Origin: Pseudomonas putida
GTDB lineage: Bacteria > Pseudomonadota > Gammaproteobacteria > Pseudomonadales > Pseudomonadaceae
Assembly (NCBI RefSeq): GCF_030159595.1
Contig: NZ_BSKJ01000006.1
Coordinates: 1 to 64,000 of the forward strand
Length of the DNA stretch: 64,000 bases
Direction: 5' to 3'
The notes below the pieces were generated by a model. It was given only the letters and a program-made list of their open reading frames with translations, had not been told where the DNA came from and did no database searches. Positions within the stretch are counted from its first letter, which is position 1; each line of letters begins with the position of its first letter. Of the stretch, positions 36,093 through 44,921 are shown piece by piece. The position numbers and the translations under genes are program-made.

Positions 36093-36557
36093 ATGCTCGC
36101 CTTTGCCCTGCCCTACACACTGCATGTTCTGGCTGCCCTGGTATGGGTCGGCGGCATGTTCTTCGCCTGGCTGGTGCTGCGCCCGGCAACGGTTACAGCC
36201 CTTGAAGGGCCTGCGCGGTTGCGCCTGTGGGTGGAAGTTTTCCGACGCTTCTTCGGCTGGGTCTGGCTGGCGGTGGCGATCTTGGCGATAAGTGGTATCG
36301 GCATGTTGCACATGCGTTTCAGCGGTTTCGAGACTGCGCCGAAGTATGTGCAGGTGATGATCGGCGGCGGGATCGCCATGTTTGCCTTGTTCATGCGCAT
36401 TCAGGCGTTGCTGTTGCCCGAGCTAAAGGCAGCGGTGCAAGCGGAGGACTGGCCGACGGGGGCGGCTGTGCTGGGGCGGATTCGGCGGATGGTGGGGATC
36501 AACCTGCTGCTGGGGCTGGCTGTGGTTGCAGTGGCCAGTTCGCGGCTGATGCTCTGA
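36093..36557 (+). CDS. CopD-family membrane protein
   Basis: A 154-residue integral membrane protein with four hydrophobic helices, starting MLAFALPYTLHVLAALVWVGGMFF. A conserved His in LHVLAALVWVGG and later MLHM are features of CopD-like or heme-exporter-like small membrane proteins. A role in copper handling is only by family name. It is divergent from dinG with 98 bp between them and followed by the long inverted repeat. Confidence 0.75.
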   Translation: MLAFALPYTLHVLAALVWVGGMFFAWLVLRPATVTALEGPARLRLWVEVFRRFFGWVWLAVAILAISGIGMLHMRFSGFETAPKYVQVMIGGGIAMFALFMRIQALLLPELKAAVQAEDWPTGAAVLGRIRRMVGINLLLGLAVVAVASSRLML

Positions 36558-36573
36558 CAGGCTCTACGCGGTC

Positions 36574-36691
36574 CCTGTAGGAGCGGCCTTGTGTCGCGAT
36601 GGGCTGCGCAGCAGCCCCAGGTTTCAGCGTTTCCACACAAATTGCTGGGGCTGCTGCGCAGCCCATCGCGACACAAGGCCGCTCCTACAGG
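36574..36691. repeat. 47-bp perfect inverted repeat (BIME-like)
   Basis: Positions 36574-36620 and 36645-36691 are exact reverse complements over 47 bp, separated by 24 nt. The arms start CCTGTAGGAGCGGCC, run through GTCGCGATGGGCTGC and end GCAGCCCCAG. The short element at 14605-14637 shares the core. It lies between two converging genes. Confidence 0.92.
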
Positions 36692-36706
36692 GGGGCGCGG
36701 CGTGGT

Positions 36707-37465
36707 TCAGAGGCGCTGCAAGATCAACTCACCCGCTGCCCCCGCCAACCCTGGCTGGCCCGGCTGCCCCGGCCGGCCATTGGCCCCGGCGTCGGTGCTG
36801 TACACAAGGCAACCTTTACTCGCCCCGCCTTTACCCGCCTTGCCTGCCGCCCCGGCCTTGCCCGGTGCGCCGCCATCCAGGCGCACCACAATGTGCTCCT
36901 GCGGGAACCCTTGCGGCAGGCTCAGACGAATGCGCCCACCCGAGGCACCGTCGTGCCCGTTGCCGCCATTATCACCATTGGCACCGCGACTGGCTTGGCC
37001 CCATGCGCAACCACCTGCCCGGCCATTGGCACCATCAAGCCCCACATACCCCGGCGCACCGGCGCCGCCACGGGCATCGATCGCCACCCGCTCGGCATCC
37101 AGCTCAGCCAGTTTCAGGTCCAGGCTGCGGCCCGAGCGGGCTGCCCGCTGGTAGCTACCGGCGGCCCCTGGAGCACTGAATTCACTGCCTTCGCCCAACC
37201 TGGCGCTGCGCGCCTCGATCAGCAACGGGCTATCGGAGGGTGCAATGGCGATACGCGCATCACGCCCCAGCTCAAGCTGGTCGACCTTCAATTGCGCAAG
37301 CGAGGCAGGCAGCAGCAGGGTTGCCGAATCAGCGACACGCAAGTGCGTGAGGTGCACGCTGGCCGACTTGTCGGGCAGGCGCAGCATGGAATTTTCGGCG
37401 ACTTCCAGGCTTTCGGCCTGAGCCAGAGGAGTGGCCAACATGGCCAGCAACATCAGATTACGCAT
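36707..37465 (-). CDS. exported protein with collagen-like Gly-X-Y stretches
   Basis: A 252-residue protein with signal peptide MRNLMLLAMLATPLAQAESL. Residues 25-140 look like a parallel beta-helix (short repeated hydrophobic runs, many Ala/Leu/Asp). After that come two Gly-rich stretches with collagen-like triplets: GGAGAPGYVGLDGANGRAGG and, near the C-terminus, GGAPGKAGAAGKAGKGG and GANGRPGQPGQPGLAG. Two cysteines (GGCAWG, KGCLVY) could link chains. Start at 37465 overlaps the DUF1145 stop by 8 bp. No characterised family is recognised. Confidence 0.75.
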   Translation of the reverse strand: MRNLMLLAMLATPLAQAESLEVAENSMLRLPDKSASVHLTHLRVADSATLLLPASLAQLKVDQLELGRDARIAIAPSDSPLLIEARSARLGEGSEFSAPGAAGSYQRAARSGRSLDLKLAELDAERVAIDARGGAGAPGYVGLDGANGRAGGCAWGQASRGANGDNGGNGHDGASGGRIRLSLPQGFPQEHIVVRLDGGAPGKAGAAGKAGKGGASKGCLVYSTDAGANGRPGQPGQPGLAGAAGELILQRL

Positions 37466-37733
37466 TTCGCGGCGCCTCCTGCGCACGGGGAATGGACATG
37501 ACATGAAAGATACCCGTCAACAGGATCTGCAAACGGTCGAACCAGCGGTGGCTGCGCCCACGCAGGCTGCCATTGAAGAACAGCACTTCGAGCAGGTGCA
37601 AGCCGAACAGGAAGATGCCAGTGGCCTTGATCAGCAGATTGAAGGGCAAAGGTTGTGGCATCAACTGATTGAACAACACCACCCCCCAGAAAGCGACCGT
37701 CAGGACCTTGCCCAGGCCCAGGATGAACTTCAT
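37458..37733 (-). CDS. DUF1145 family membrane protein
   Basis: A 91-residue protein with two hydrophobic helices (ILGLGKVLTVAFWGVVLFNQ, LLIKATGIFLFGLHLLEVLF) and a basic C-terminal part, matching the DUF1145 (YhhL-like) family. Function unknown. It overlaps the downstream collagen-like gene by 8 bp, so the two are probably translated together. Confidence 0.82.
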   Translation of the reverse strand: MKFILGLGKVLTVAFWGVVLFNQLMPQPLPFNLLIKATGIFLFGLHLLEVLFFNGSLRGRSHRWFDRLQILLTGIFHVMSIPRAQEAPRNA

Positions 37734-37831
37734 ACCCCGCCCCTATCGTTTGTTGTTATGTCGAGACGGCCCGATCGAGCGGGCCGTGCGACCCACATTA
37801 ACTGCAATGCCAAGGCAGGCGCCAGCATCGC

Positions 37832-38551
37832 TCAGTTGAGGTGCAGCTCCACCCGTCGGTTGCGCGCGCGGCCCTCCTCGCTTTCGTTGTCGGTGACCGG
37901 CTCGCTCTCCCCACGCCCCTGGCTGGTGACCTTGCCCGGCTCCAGGCCCTGGCTGATAAGGTACTCGGCAACGCTGCTGGCACGGCGCTCGGAAAGTGCC
38001 TGGTTGTAGGTGTCGGACCCCACGCTGTCGGTGTGCCCGATCACGCTGACCTTGGCTACCGTCGGCGAATTGAGTTTCGCCACCAGGCCTTGCAGCCGCT
38101 GTTGGGCCGCCGGAGTCAGGTCGGCGGAATCGAAGGCAAACATCACCGCGCCGTTGTCATCGAGGATGATCACCTCAGGCGAAGGTTCAGGTGCAGTGGC
38201 AGGCGGCGCTGCCGGGTACACTTTCAACGGGCAACCCATGTGGTCGACTGCGGTGTTGGCGGGGGTGTCGGGGCAACGATCGCGGCGGTCGAAAATACCG
38301 TCGCCATCTTCGTCACCATCCTGGGCGTAGCAGATCAGCCCCCCGGTGATGGCGCCCAGGGCGCCGCCGCCTGCCGCCCAGGCAGAACTTTCGATAGCGC
38401 CCAGGCCGCCGCCAACCAGGCCGCCCAGCAGGCTGCAGATGGGCCAGGTCCTTTGGTTGAGGGGCGCGCTGCCATCACTGTGGGTAGCGCAGCCCGTGAG
38501 CAGGCTGGCAGCCACCAACAGCGGCAATGCCGCCTTCGACGTCACACTCAT
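37832..38551 (-). CDS. OmpA-family lipoprotein with TSP3-type calcium repeat (copy 1)
   Basis: A 239-residue lipoprotein: lipobox LLTGC at residue 20, a glycine-zipper segment (GGLVGGGLGAIESSAWAAGG), a thrombospondin-3-type Asp-rich calcium motif (DGDEDGDGIFDRRDRCPDTP) and a C-terminal OmpA peptidoglycan-binding domain (VIGHTDSVGSDTYN, ARNRRVELHLN). It would anchor the outer membrane to peptidoglycan. AGGAG precedes ATG 38551. It shares every domain and much sequence with the next gene upstream (38641-39333), so the pair arose by tandem duplication. Confidence 0.88.
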   Translation of the reverse strand: MSVTSKAALPLLVAASLLTGCATHSDGSAPLNQRTWPICSLLGGLVGGGLGAIESSAWAAGGGALGAITGGLICYAQDGDEDGDGIFDRRDRCPDTPANTAVDHMGCPLKVYPAAPPATAPEPSPEVIILDDNGAVMFAFDSADLTPAAQQRLQGLVAKLNSPTVAKVSVIGHTDSVGSDTYNQALSERRASSVAEYLISQGLEPGKVTSQGRGESEPVTDNESEEGRARNRRVELHLN

Positions 38552-38640
38552 GCTGAATGCTCCTGTGTCATTGGCCACAAACGGCTGACCGGCATGAAGA
38601 CGCGCCCGCGCCACTGCTCAAGGCACGGGCGCACGCCGTG

Positions 38641-39333
38641 TTACCGCTGGATCTTGATCTCGGTACGACGGTTCATGGCACGCCCTTCGGCCGTGGCATT
38701 GTCAGCCACCGGTTGGGTTTCACCAGCACCGACCACCGAAACAAAGCTGCTGCGCGGTACACCGCTCTCGACCAGGTAATCGGTCACCGAGTGGGCACGA
38801 CGTTCGGACAGTTTCTGGTTGTAGCTGTCGGAACCGACGCTGTCGGTATGGCCGCTGACGCTCAGGCGGGCGGATGGCGCTTCCTGTTTCAGGCGAGTGG
38901 CAATGGTATTGAGGCGCTCTTTGTCGCGGGCGGTCAGCTTCGCAGAATCAAACTCGAAGTGCACATCGCGGATGACGATGACTTCTTCTTTCTGCACCAC
39001 CACTTCCTCGACCACCGCTGCCGGCTCAGGCGGGCATCCGTTGGCATCGACCTGCACACCACGCGGGGTGCCAGGGCACTTGTCACGGCTGTCCGGCACG
39101 CCGTCGCCATCCTCGTCGCCATCGCCATGGGCCCAGCAGTAGCCCGCCGCCAGGCCACCGCCCAGCAACGCGCCCCAACCAGCCCAGCTGGAGCTTTCAA
39201 TAGCGCCCAACGCGGCGCCGCCTACACCCCCGACGGCGGCACATTTCGGCCAGTCGGTTTTTTGCAAACCTGCACAACCAGTCAACACACTGGTGAGCAG
39301 TACCAGGGGTATCGCTGTGCGTACAATGCTCAT
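38641..39333 (-). CDS. OmpA-family lipoprotein with TSP3-type calcium repeat (copy 2)
   Basis: A 230-residue paralogue of the adjacent gene: lipobox VLTGC at residue 20, glycine-zipper (GGVGGAALGAIESSSWAGWG), TSP3-like motif DGDEDGDGVPDSRDKCPGTP, a Val/Glu-rich linker (VVEEVVVQKEEVIV) and an OmpA domain (VSGHTDSVGSDSYN, AMNRRTEIKIQR). Likely outer-membrane lipoprotein binding peptidoglycan. An AGGAG lies 13 nt before ATG 39333; an ATG five bases closer opens only a two-codon frame. Confidence 0.88.
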   Translation of the reverse strand: MSIVRTAIPLVLLTSVLTGCAGLQKTDWPKCAAVGGVGGAALGAIESSSWAGWGALLGGGLAAGYCWAHGDGDEDGDGVPDSRDKCPGTPRGVQVDANGCPPEPAAVVEEVVVQKEEVIVIRDVHFEFDSAKLTARDKERLNTIATRLKQEAPSARLSVSGHTDSVGSDSYNQKLSERRAHSVTDYLVESGVPRSSFVSVVGAGETQPVADNATAEGRAMNRRTEIKIQR

Positions 39334-39492
39334 TTCATTGCTTCTCCTAGGGGGAATCGGCATAAGGCCGATCTCTGGGAGTAAAGACCGCGCATTCCAA
39401 CCCTGCCAGCAATAAGCCACGACGCGGTCACATGCCTCTTTGCCCGCAGGCCTCGGCCCGCTAGTCTTGGACGACTTGAACGAGGAATGGCA

Positions 39493-39987
39493 ATGACCGA
39501 AGGTTTCTCCCAACGCACGCCGCAGCAGGCTTTGGCAGCCCTGCTGGAGCGATTTACCCCGAAACGCCTGCTGCTGGTGGGCACACGCTTCCCGGCGCTG
39601 GACGCTTTCGCCGAAGCGCACCCACAGGTGACCATCGCCACGGCTGCCCCAGGCCCGCTGCCGGCGGAGCTGGCAGCCCAGCGCTTTGACCTGGCGGTAC
39701 TGGTGGACTGCCTGGAGCACCTGCCAAAACGCACCGGCCTGGAACTGCTCGGCGGCATTCGCAACCTCAATGCCAGCCGGGTTGCCGTGCTGGCCGACCT
39801 GGCTGCCTGCGGCTGGCAGGACACCGACTTTTTTGCCCTGGCCCTGTCGGCCAGCGAGAAATTCTGCCGTGACCAGCAGGTATTGAGCCTGTTCACCTAT
39901 GATCTACATGACTACAAGCAGGTCCCGGACTGGCTCAACGCCAGGTTCTGGGCCAACCCTGAAAACTTCGGCAAGTACTGGTGGTGA
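39493..39987 (+). CDS. DUF6231-like protein, methyltransferase-like fold
   Basis: A 164-residue soluble protein, [20 protein letters not shown]. It has features of a reduced SAM-methyltransferase-like fold: [20 protein letters not shown], then [18 protein letters not shown] in the motif II position. I recall this as the DUF6231 family of Pseudomonas; no activity is established. The second ATG (39493) has GAGG 7 nt upstream, better than the ATG at 39487. Its stop overlaps the start of the YchJ gene. Confidence 0.65.
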   Translation: MTEGFSQRTPQQALAALLERFTPKRLLLVGTRFPALDAFAEAHPQVTIATAAPGPLPAELAAQRFDLAVLVDCLEHLPKRTGLELLGGIRNLNASRVAVLADLAACGWQDTDFFALALSASEKFCRDQQVLSLFTYDLHDYKQVPDWLNARFWANPENFGKYWW

Positions 39988-39989
39988 TG

Positions 39990-40466
39990 ATGAGTGTCTC
40001 GGTCTGCCCTTGTGGCAGTGGCAACCTGCTTGACGCCTGCTGCGGGCATTACCATGCCGGTACCCCGGCGCCCGATGCCCAGGCGCTGATGCGCTCACGC
40101 TACAGTGCCTATGTGCTGGGCCTGGTCGACTACCTGGTGGCTACCACCCTGCCGGCCCAGCAAACTGACCTGGACCGTGCCGCCATGGCCGCGTGGAGCG
40201 CCCAGAGCACCTGGCTGGGCCTGGAGGTAGAAAGCGCGGAAGTGCTGGGCGGACAACCGGAACACGGCTTTGTCACCTTTACCGCACGCTGGCATGACCA
40301 TGACGGCGACCACCAGCACCGTGAACGCTCGGCGTTCGTCCAGCATGCCGGGCGTTGGTACTTCATCGACCCTACGGTCGGGCTGAAGGCCGGGCGCAAT
40401 GACCCCTGCCCCTGCGCCAGCGGGCAGAAGTTCAAGAAATGCTGTGCCAGTTATGTGGGGAACTGA
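39990..40466 (+). CDS. YchJ family protein (UPF0225) with two SEC-C motifs
   Basis: A 158-residue protein with a zinc-binding SEC-C motif at each end: [17 protein letters not shown] at residues 6-22 and [13 protein letters not shown] near the C-terminus. In between is the NTF2-like YchJ domain ([20 protein letters not shown]). Function is unknown. The ATG pair at 39987/39990 overlaps or abuts the DUF6231 stop, implying coupled translation; either could be used. The next gene begins two nucleotides after its stop. Confidence 0.88.
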   Translation: MSVSVCPCGSGNLLDACCGHYHAGTPAPDAQALMRSRYSAYVLGLVDYLVATTLPAQQTDLDRAAMAAWSAQSTWLGLEVESAEVLGGQPEHGFVTFTARWHDHDGDHQHRERSAFVQHAGRWYFIDPTVGLKAGRNDPCPCASGQKFKKCCASYVGN

Positions 40467-40468
40467 AC

Positions 40469-40945
40469 ATGAATGCCCGCGCCCGTCTGCTGCTGCTCGG
40501 TGCGCTGATGGCATGGCTGACGGGCTGTGCCAGCTGGGGCGGTGACGACTGGCGCGAACCCGAGGTGCACCTGGTCGAGGTCGAAACGGTCAAGGCCAGG
40601 TTGCTGGAGCAGGAGTTCGTCCTGCACCTGCGCGTCGACAATCCCAATGACAGCCGCCTGTTCATCCGCAACCTGTCGTATGCCGTACGCCTGAACGACC
40701 TGCTGCTGGTGCAGGATGAAACCAGCGTATGGCGCAGCGTGGGCGGACATGCCCGGCGCACCTTCAAGATCACCGCGCGAACCAATCTGTGGCAACACCT
40801 GAAGCCACTGGCCAAGCTGCTAAGAAGCAAGCAACCGCTGCATTACACCCTGCAGGGCGAGCTGGCGACCGGGCTGCTTATCCATCGAGACCTGCACTTA
40901 TCGCGCAGTGGTGAGATAATCCCCGGCGATCTCATCCCGGAGTAA
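40469..40945 (+). CDS. LEA type 2 (WHy-domain) lipoprotein
   Basis: A 158-residue lipoprotein with signal [20 protein letters not shown] (lipobox LTGC, Cys at 20). The body is a water-stress/hypersensitive-response (WHy, LEA_2) beta-sandwich, with the typical [20 protein letters not shown] block. Such proteins are associated with stress tolerance in plants and bacteria; the bacterial role is poorly known. It is third in a four-gene operon. Confidence 0.8.
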   Translation: MNARARLLLLGALMAWLTGCASWGGDDWREPEVHLVEVETVKARLLEQEFVLHLRVDNPNDSRLFIRNLSYAVRLNDLLLVQDETSVWRSVGGHARRTFKITARTNLWQHLKPLAKLLRSKQPLHYTLQGELATGLLIHRDLHLSRSGEIIPGDLIPE

Positions 40946-40952
40946 CCCTGCA

Positions 40953-41156
40953 ATGTCCCAACAACCCCACGTTCATGGCCCTGACTGCAACCACGACCAT
41001 GATCACCACCATGACCATGACCATGGCCATGTACACGGTCCGCACTGCAACCACGGCCACCAGGAGCCGGTACGCAACGCCCTGAAAGACGTTGGCCGTA
41101 ACGACCCGTGCCCGTGCGGTAGCGAGAAGAAGTTCAAAAAGTGCCACGGCGCCTGA
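40953..41156 (+). CDS. small His-rich SEC-C metal-binding protein
   Basis: A 67-residue protein. The first half is dominated by His and Asp ([20 protein letters not shown], then [11 protein letters not shown]), and the second half is a SEC-C motif [14 protein letters not shown], in which the last ligand pair is Cys-His rather than the Cys-Cys of YchJ. It should bind zinc or another divalent metal, perhaps as a store or chaperone. GGAG lies 12 nt before the ATG. It closes the operon with YchJ, which carries the same zinc motif. Confidence 0.82.
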   Translation: MSQQPHVHGPDCNHDHDHHHDHDHGHVHGPHCNHGHQEPVRNALKDVGRNDPCPCGSEKKFKKCHGA

Positions 41157-41188
41157 TCTGACGTTGCCCCCCTGCTGAGGGCCTTGGC

Positions 41189-42091
41189 CTAGGCGGCCTT
41201 ACGCCGGGTCGCCCCCAGCAGGTCCTGGTACCAAAGGCCGGCGTCATAGGCGATGGTAACCACAGTGGTCCCGGCATACCGCGGATGCTGGGCCATGCGC
41301 TGAGCAACGGCCAGGCAGGCAGCGGCGGTATTACCCACGAAAATGCCACTTTGCATGTAGAACCAGCGCTGTGCAGCCAGCATCTCTGCGTGTTGCACCT
41401 GGGCCCGCTCGTCCACCAGCGACCAGTCCATGAAGGGCGGGCAAACCCCCACCGCCATGCCTTCGAAGCGATGATCCGCAAACACACCCGCCCTTGAGTC
41501 ACACCCACAGGGGTCGACCAACACCGTCGACACCTCGAAACCGTGATCTTTCAGCCCCAGCGTAATACCCGTGAAACTTGCCCCCGTACCCGCACAGCCA
41601 ACAAACAGGACTTCCCGCCCTACTCCGGCGTTGGTCAGTTGTACGGCCAGCTCGCTGGCGGTCTGGTAACGATGGGCTTCGATGCCCACCGGGTTGTTGA
41701 ACTGATCGGTATAGAAGTATGACTTGCCCAGCGCGGCCTGGTTATCCAGGTGATGCATCACCACATCCTTGGGTGTGGCGCCGGCCATCAGCATTTCCTT
41801 GCCAATCAGCCGGGCACCGAAACACTCGAGCAAATCCCGCTTGGTCTGGCTGAAACTCAACCCGACCGCCAGCTCCACGGCGACCTGGTACTTGTGACAC
41901 GCCGCCAGCAAGCCGAAACCGAAACTGCCACCGGTTTTCTCGATGACAGTTGTCACCCCGGGAATGATGTCGCCATTACGCACGGCATGCTCGACGATGC
42001 GCCGGGCCGCCCGGTATTTGTGGCTGCCACCCGGGTTGTTCATTTCCAGCTTGGTGTAAATGCGATCGCTGACGCTGATGAGCTCGCTCAT
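41189..42091 (-). CDS. cysteine-synthase-fold PLP enzyme, atypical
   Basis: A 300-residue fold-type II PLP enzyme. The PLP lysine is K25 in NNPGGSHKYRAA (cysteine synthase has NPTGSVKDR). The substrate loop is EKTGGSFGFG rather than TSGNTG, the phosphate cup is GCAGTGASFTG, and at the C-terminus TIAYDAGLWY stands where the family usually has a Ser near the pyridine nitrogen. These changes suggest a beta-replacement or elimination on O-acetylserine or a similar substrate, with a non-sulfide nucleophile. It is the last gene of a four-gene operon; its ATG overlaps the MFS stop by 4 bp. Confidence 0.8.
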   Translation of the reverse strand: MSELISVSDRIYTKLEMNNPGGSHKYRAARRIVEHAVRNGDIIPGVTTVIEKTGGSFGFGLLAACHKYQVAVELAVGLSFSQTKRDLLECFGARLIGKEMLMAGATPKDVVMHHLDNQAALGKSYFYTDQFNNPVGIEAHRYQTASELAVQLTNAGVGREVLFVGCAGTGASFTGITLGLKDHGFEVSTVLVDPCGCDSRAGVFADHRFEGMAVGVCPPFMDWSLVDERAQVQHAEMLAAQRWFYMQSGIFVGNTAAACLAVAQRMAQHPRYAGTTVVTIAYDAGLWYQDLLGATRRKAA

Positions 42092-43299
42092 TTGCGGCTA
42101 CCTTCCATTGAAGTATGCAGGCAGGCCTTTTTCTGCAGCAGGCCGGCAGTGGCAACCAGCAGCCCGATGCAAAGGGCCATGCAGATGGCATTGGTGCCGT
42201 CCCAGCCGACCGTGCTCAGTAACAGCGAAGGGCTGAACGCACCGAGGGTGGCGAAGATGGCGATGGCCAGGTCGTTCTTGCCCTGCATCTGCATCGCTGC
42301 TGGGCTGTTCTGCAGCGACTGGGCCAGCAAGGCGCCGCCGCCTACATACGTCAGGTTCCAACCCAGCCCGAGGGCAATCAGTGCCAAGGTCATCATCGCG
42401 TAGCTGTGCGACCAGATATTCATGGCCGAGCACCCGATCAACAGGACCAGGCCCGCGCAAATGGTGGTCCTGATACCCAACCGCTGGATGATTGCACCGG
42501 TGAAGAACGACGGGGCAAACATGGCAATCACATGCCACTGGATCGCCAGGCGCACGTCAGAGAAGTCCTCGTGCATGTGTTTCATGTGCATCGAGGCCTG
42601 GATCATCAGCAGGTTCATGATCGCGTAGCTCAGCGCAGCAACGCCCATTGCCACCACCACGCTCGGGCTTGACGGTTCGGTGCGTGTGCTGGCCGACCGG
42701 GCGGCGCTGTTGACCGTACTGGCCATGCCGCCATCGTTTGGCAGGCACAGGGCAATCAGCAGTGACAGCAGCGCCAGGCCGACAAACGCGGCATAACACA
42801 GCGAAAACAGTGGATAGCCGCCAACGTCCCGCAGCCACTCGGTGAGCGTCGGCCCGACCACCGCCGCGATGACGCCCCCTGCCACGACCAGCGAAAGGGC
42901 TTTGGGCTTCAACGCTTGGGATAGATTGTCGGTGGCCGCGAACCGGTTGAAGTTGGCGAACGCGATATACACACCCAATGCAGAATGGCTAAGTACCAGC
43001 GTTGCAAAATGCTGGTGCTCCACCGCCAGAAAACCGCTGATGCCAGACAAGGCCAAGGGAATGGCGCCCAGCATGAAGGCCTTTTTGCGGCCGATGCGGC
43101 TCATCAGCCTGGAAACCGGGTAGGTTGCCAGCATCAGGCTCAGAAACTGAAACCCGTACGGCACCGTGGACCACGCGGCATCAGGCGCCAACGCCGCGCC
43201 GACAATGGCGGCCATGGTCACTGACATGACCGCGGTGGTCAGGTTGATCGACTGTGCGGTGAAATACAGGTAGGTGCGCCGCGGTAACGTGCTGTTCAT
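42088..43299 (-). CDS. MFS transporter
   Basis: A 403-residue major facilitator with twelve hydrophobic helices. The loop between helices 2 and 3 reads SRLMSRIGRKKAFMLG, matching the MFS motif G-x-x-x-D-R-x-G-R-R loosely. It has a central cytoplasmic loop rich in Ser/Arg (about 190-215). The operon position suggests it exports the product of the CysE-like and PLP enzymes, or imports a precursor. Coupled by 4-bp ATGA overlaps on both sides. Confidence 0.85.
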   Translation of the reverse strand: MNSTLPRRTYLYFTAQSINLTTAVMSVTMAAIVGAALAPDAAWSTVPYGFQFLSLMLATYPVSRLMSRIGRKKAFMLGAIPLALSGISGFLAVEHQHFATLVLSHSALGVYIAFANFNRFAATDNLSQALKPKALSLVVAGGVIAAVVGPTLTEWLRDVGGYPLFSLCYAAFVGLALLSLLIALCLPNDGGMASTVNSAARSASTRTEPSSPSVVVAMGVAALSYAIMNLLMIQASMHMKHMHEDFSDVRLAIQWHVIAMFAPSFFTGAIIQRLGIRTTICAGLVLLIGCSAMNIWSHSYAMMTLALIALGLGWNLTYVGGGALLAQSLQNSPAAMQMQGKNDLAIAIFATLGAFSPSLLLSTVGWDGTNAICMALCIGLLVATAGLLQKKACLHTSMEGSRK

Positions 43300-44084
43300 A
43301 GTGCGTGCCCGTGATAGGTGGACAGGTCGATTTCGGCATCGGGGAACGCGCAGATCAGCCGCTCCTTGCCTTTGCCCAGGCGTTTGCGCCTGACGCTCAG
43401 GCGCCCGATACGCCCAGGTGAATCGAGGTGTGTGCCACCGCACGGAATCTCGATACCGTTGTAGGTCCACAAGCGCGCGTCTTCCAGGCCCTCAACCGCA
43501 TAGTGCTCGATGGGTGCATCGCAGCCGATCAATTCGTTGGCCCGCCGTTCTATTTCAACCACCTCTTCGGCCGTGAAAGCGTCCTCGACCAGGAAGTCGA
43601 AACGTGCCGAATCCTCTTTGATGTGGCAGCCGATGGTCCATTGCTGCAGCTCTTCACGCAGCCCGATGGCAGCGGCATACAGGAAGTGACTGGCACTGTG
43701 AGACAGCGTCAGCCGTTCGCGCCGTGCAATATCGATGGTGATGCGTGCCGGCATGCCTGGCGTGACGTCATCCAGCAGGTGCAAGTCATCAGGGTGCAGG
43801 CTGTGAATAATGATGCCGCCCAGTTTTCCGCCTTTGAAACCTTCGAGGCGAATGGGGCTTCCATAGAGTTTTTTAACCCAAATAAATCGTACGGTACCGA
43901 TGGGCAGTTCAATCGTGCCGACGTCTGCCTCCTGGCCGCCACCTTCCGGATAGGCCACGGTACTCTGCAACTCTATACCGTCACTGTGCACCCGCGTTAC
44001 TTGAGTATTCGCGCCCGCCAGGTATTGGTCTTTGTAATACAGTTTTTCGGTATTGCGTAAAACTTCATAGTTCAGAGCGTTCAT
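43296..44084 (-). CDS. AlaX-like alanyl-tRNA editing protein
   Basis: A 262-residue stand-alone relative of the AlaRS editing domain. The hallmark YPEGGGQEAD occupies residues 45-54. All four zinc ligands are present: H129 and H133 in SHSASH and C215 and H219 in CGGTH. AlaX proteins hydrolyse Ser (or Gly) wrongly attached to tRNA-Ala. Intact ligands imply an active hydrolase. It is unusual to find it inside an operon with a serine acetyltransferase and a PLP lyase, which suggests it deals with a mischarged product or intermediate of this pathway. Confidence 0.85.
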   Translation of the reverse strand: MNALNYEVLRNTEKLYYKDQYLAGANTQVTRVHSDGIELQSTVAYPEGGGQEADVGTIELPIGTVRFIWVKKLYGSPIRLEGFKGGKLGGIIIHSLHPDDLHLLDDVTPGMPARITIDIARRERLTLSHSASHFLYAAAIGLREELQQWTIGCHIKEDSARFDFLVEDAFTAEEVVEIERRANELIGCDAPIEHYAVEGLEDARLWTYNGIEIPCGGTHLDSPGRIGRLSVRRKRLGKGKERLICAFPDAEIDLSTYHGHAL

Positions 44085-44794
44085 GATTCAAGTACCACCT
44101 GCAATGATGTTTTTACCTGTACCCGGGCGGAGGCAGGAACGTCGTTGGTAATAATGCAGCCTGGCCCGATGAATGCGCCGTCGCCGACATGGATAGCGCC
44201 CAGCACACTGGCGAAAGCGCCAATCTGTACCCGGTTGCCCAAGGTGGGATGCCTGGGGCTCGAAGGGTTGCCACTGATACCGCGGGCGCCCAGGGTCACG
44301 CCGCCCAGCACATAGCAATCGTCACCGATGGTCGAGGTTTCGCCTATGACGGTGCCCATACCGTGATCGATGATGAAACGTGCACCAATACGGCTGCGGA
44401 AGTGGATCTCCGCCCCGGAGAGCATTTTTCCGCGCCTGGAGATCATGGCCGCCAGGCATTGGCCGCCGGCGCCGTAGGCAGCAGCGGTATTGTTGTAGAT
44501 CCAATGGGCAAGCCGATAATGCAGAACCGCAGAATAAGAGGTGTACGTTCTTGCAATGAATACCAGGTCGCGGCCAGCTGCCGGGTCTTTCAGGGCAAAG
44601 GCCTGCAAGTCGGCATGGGCTTGTTCGGTGACGCATTGAATAACCGCAGTTTCTTTAAACGCTTCGAATTCATCAACTGAACAACACTCCAATAGCGCCG
44701 ATGTAACAAGGTTCCTTACAACCTTGAATGTTTCCAGTTCATCAGGCACAGGTAGCCTGGCAATGACGGCTGATTGCATATCCATAGAGTGCAT
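44081..44794 (-). CDS. CysE-like serine O-acetyltransferase
   Basis: A 237-residue left-handed beta-helix acetyltransferase. The helical N-terminus (to about 125) is followed by hexapeptide repeats. The catalytic Asp-His pair is D143-H144 in FIIDHGMGTVIGETSTIGDD, and LGGVTLGARG and RHPTLGN match CysE. The usual C-terminal GVPARIVG tail is replaced by a short ASARVQVKTSLQVVLES, so neither cysteine feedback inhibition nor binding to CysK is expected. I place the start at 44794; methionines at 44785 and 44779 are alternatives. It is the first gene of the operon. Confidence 0.82.
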   Translation of the reverse strand: MHSMDMQSAVIARLPVPDELETFKVVRNLVTSALLECCSVDEFEAFKETAVIQCVTEQAHADLQAFALKDPAAGRDLVFIARTYTSYSAVLHYRLAHWIYNNTAAAYGAGGQCLAAMISRRGKMLSGAEIHFRSRIGARFIIDHGMGTVIGETSTIGDDCYVLGGVTLGARGISGNPSSPRHPTLGNRVQIGAFASVLGAIHVGDGAFIGPGCIITNDVPASARVQVKTSLQVVLES

Positions 44795-44921
44795 GGGCTC
44801 GATATCCAGTTGTCTGGTTGAACAGACGCTTAAGGTGCTGCCTTTGCGGGCAACCAACACTTCCGACAAGGGGATAGTGGCAGGTACTGGCCATTTGCAA
44901 ACGAACAGTCGACAAGCATTT

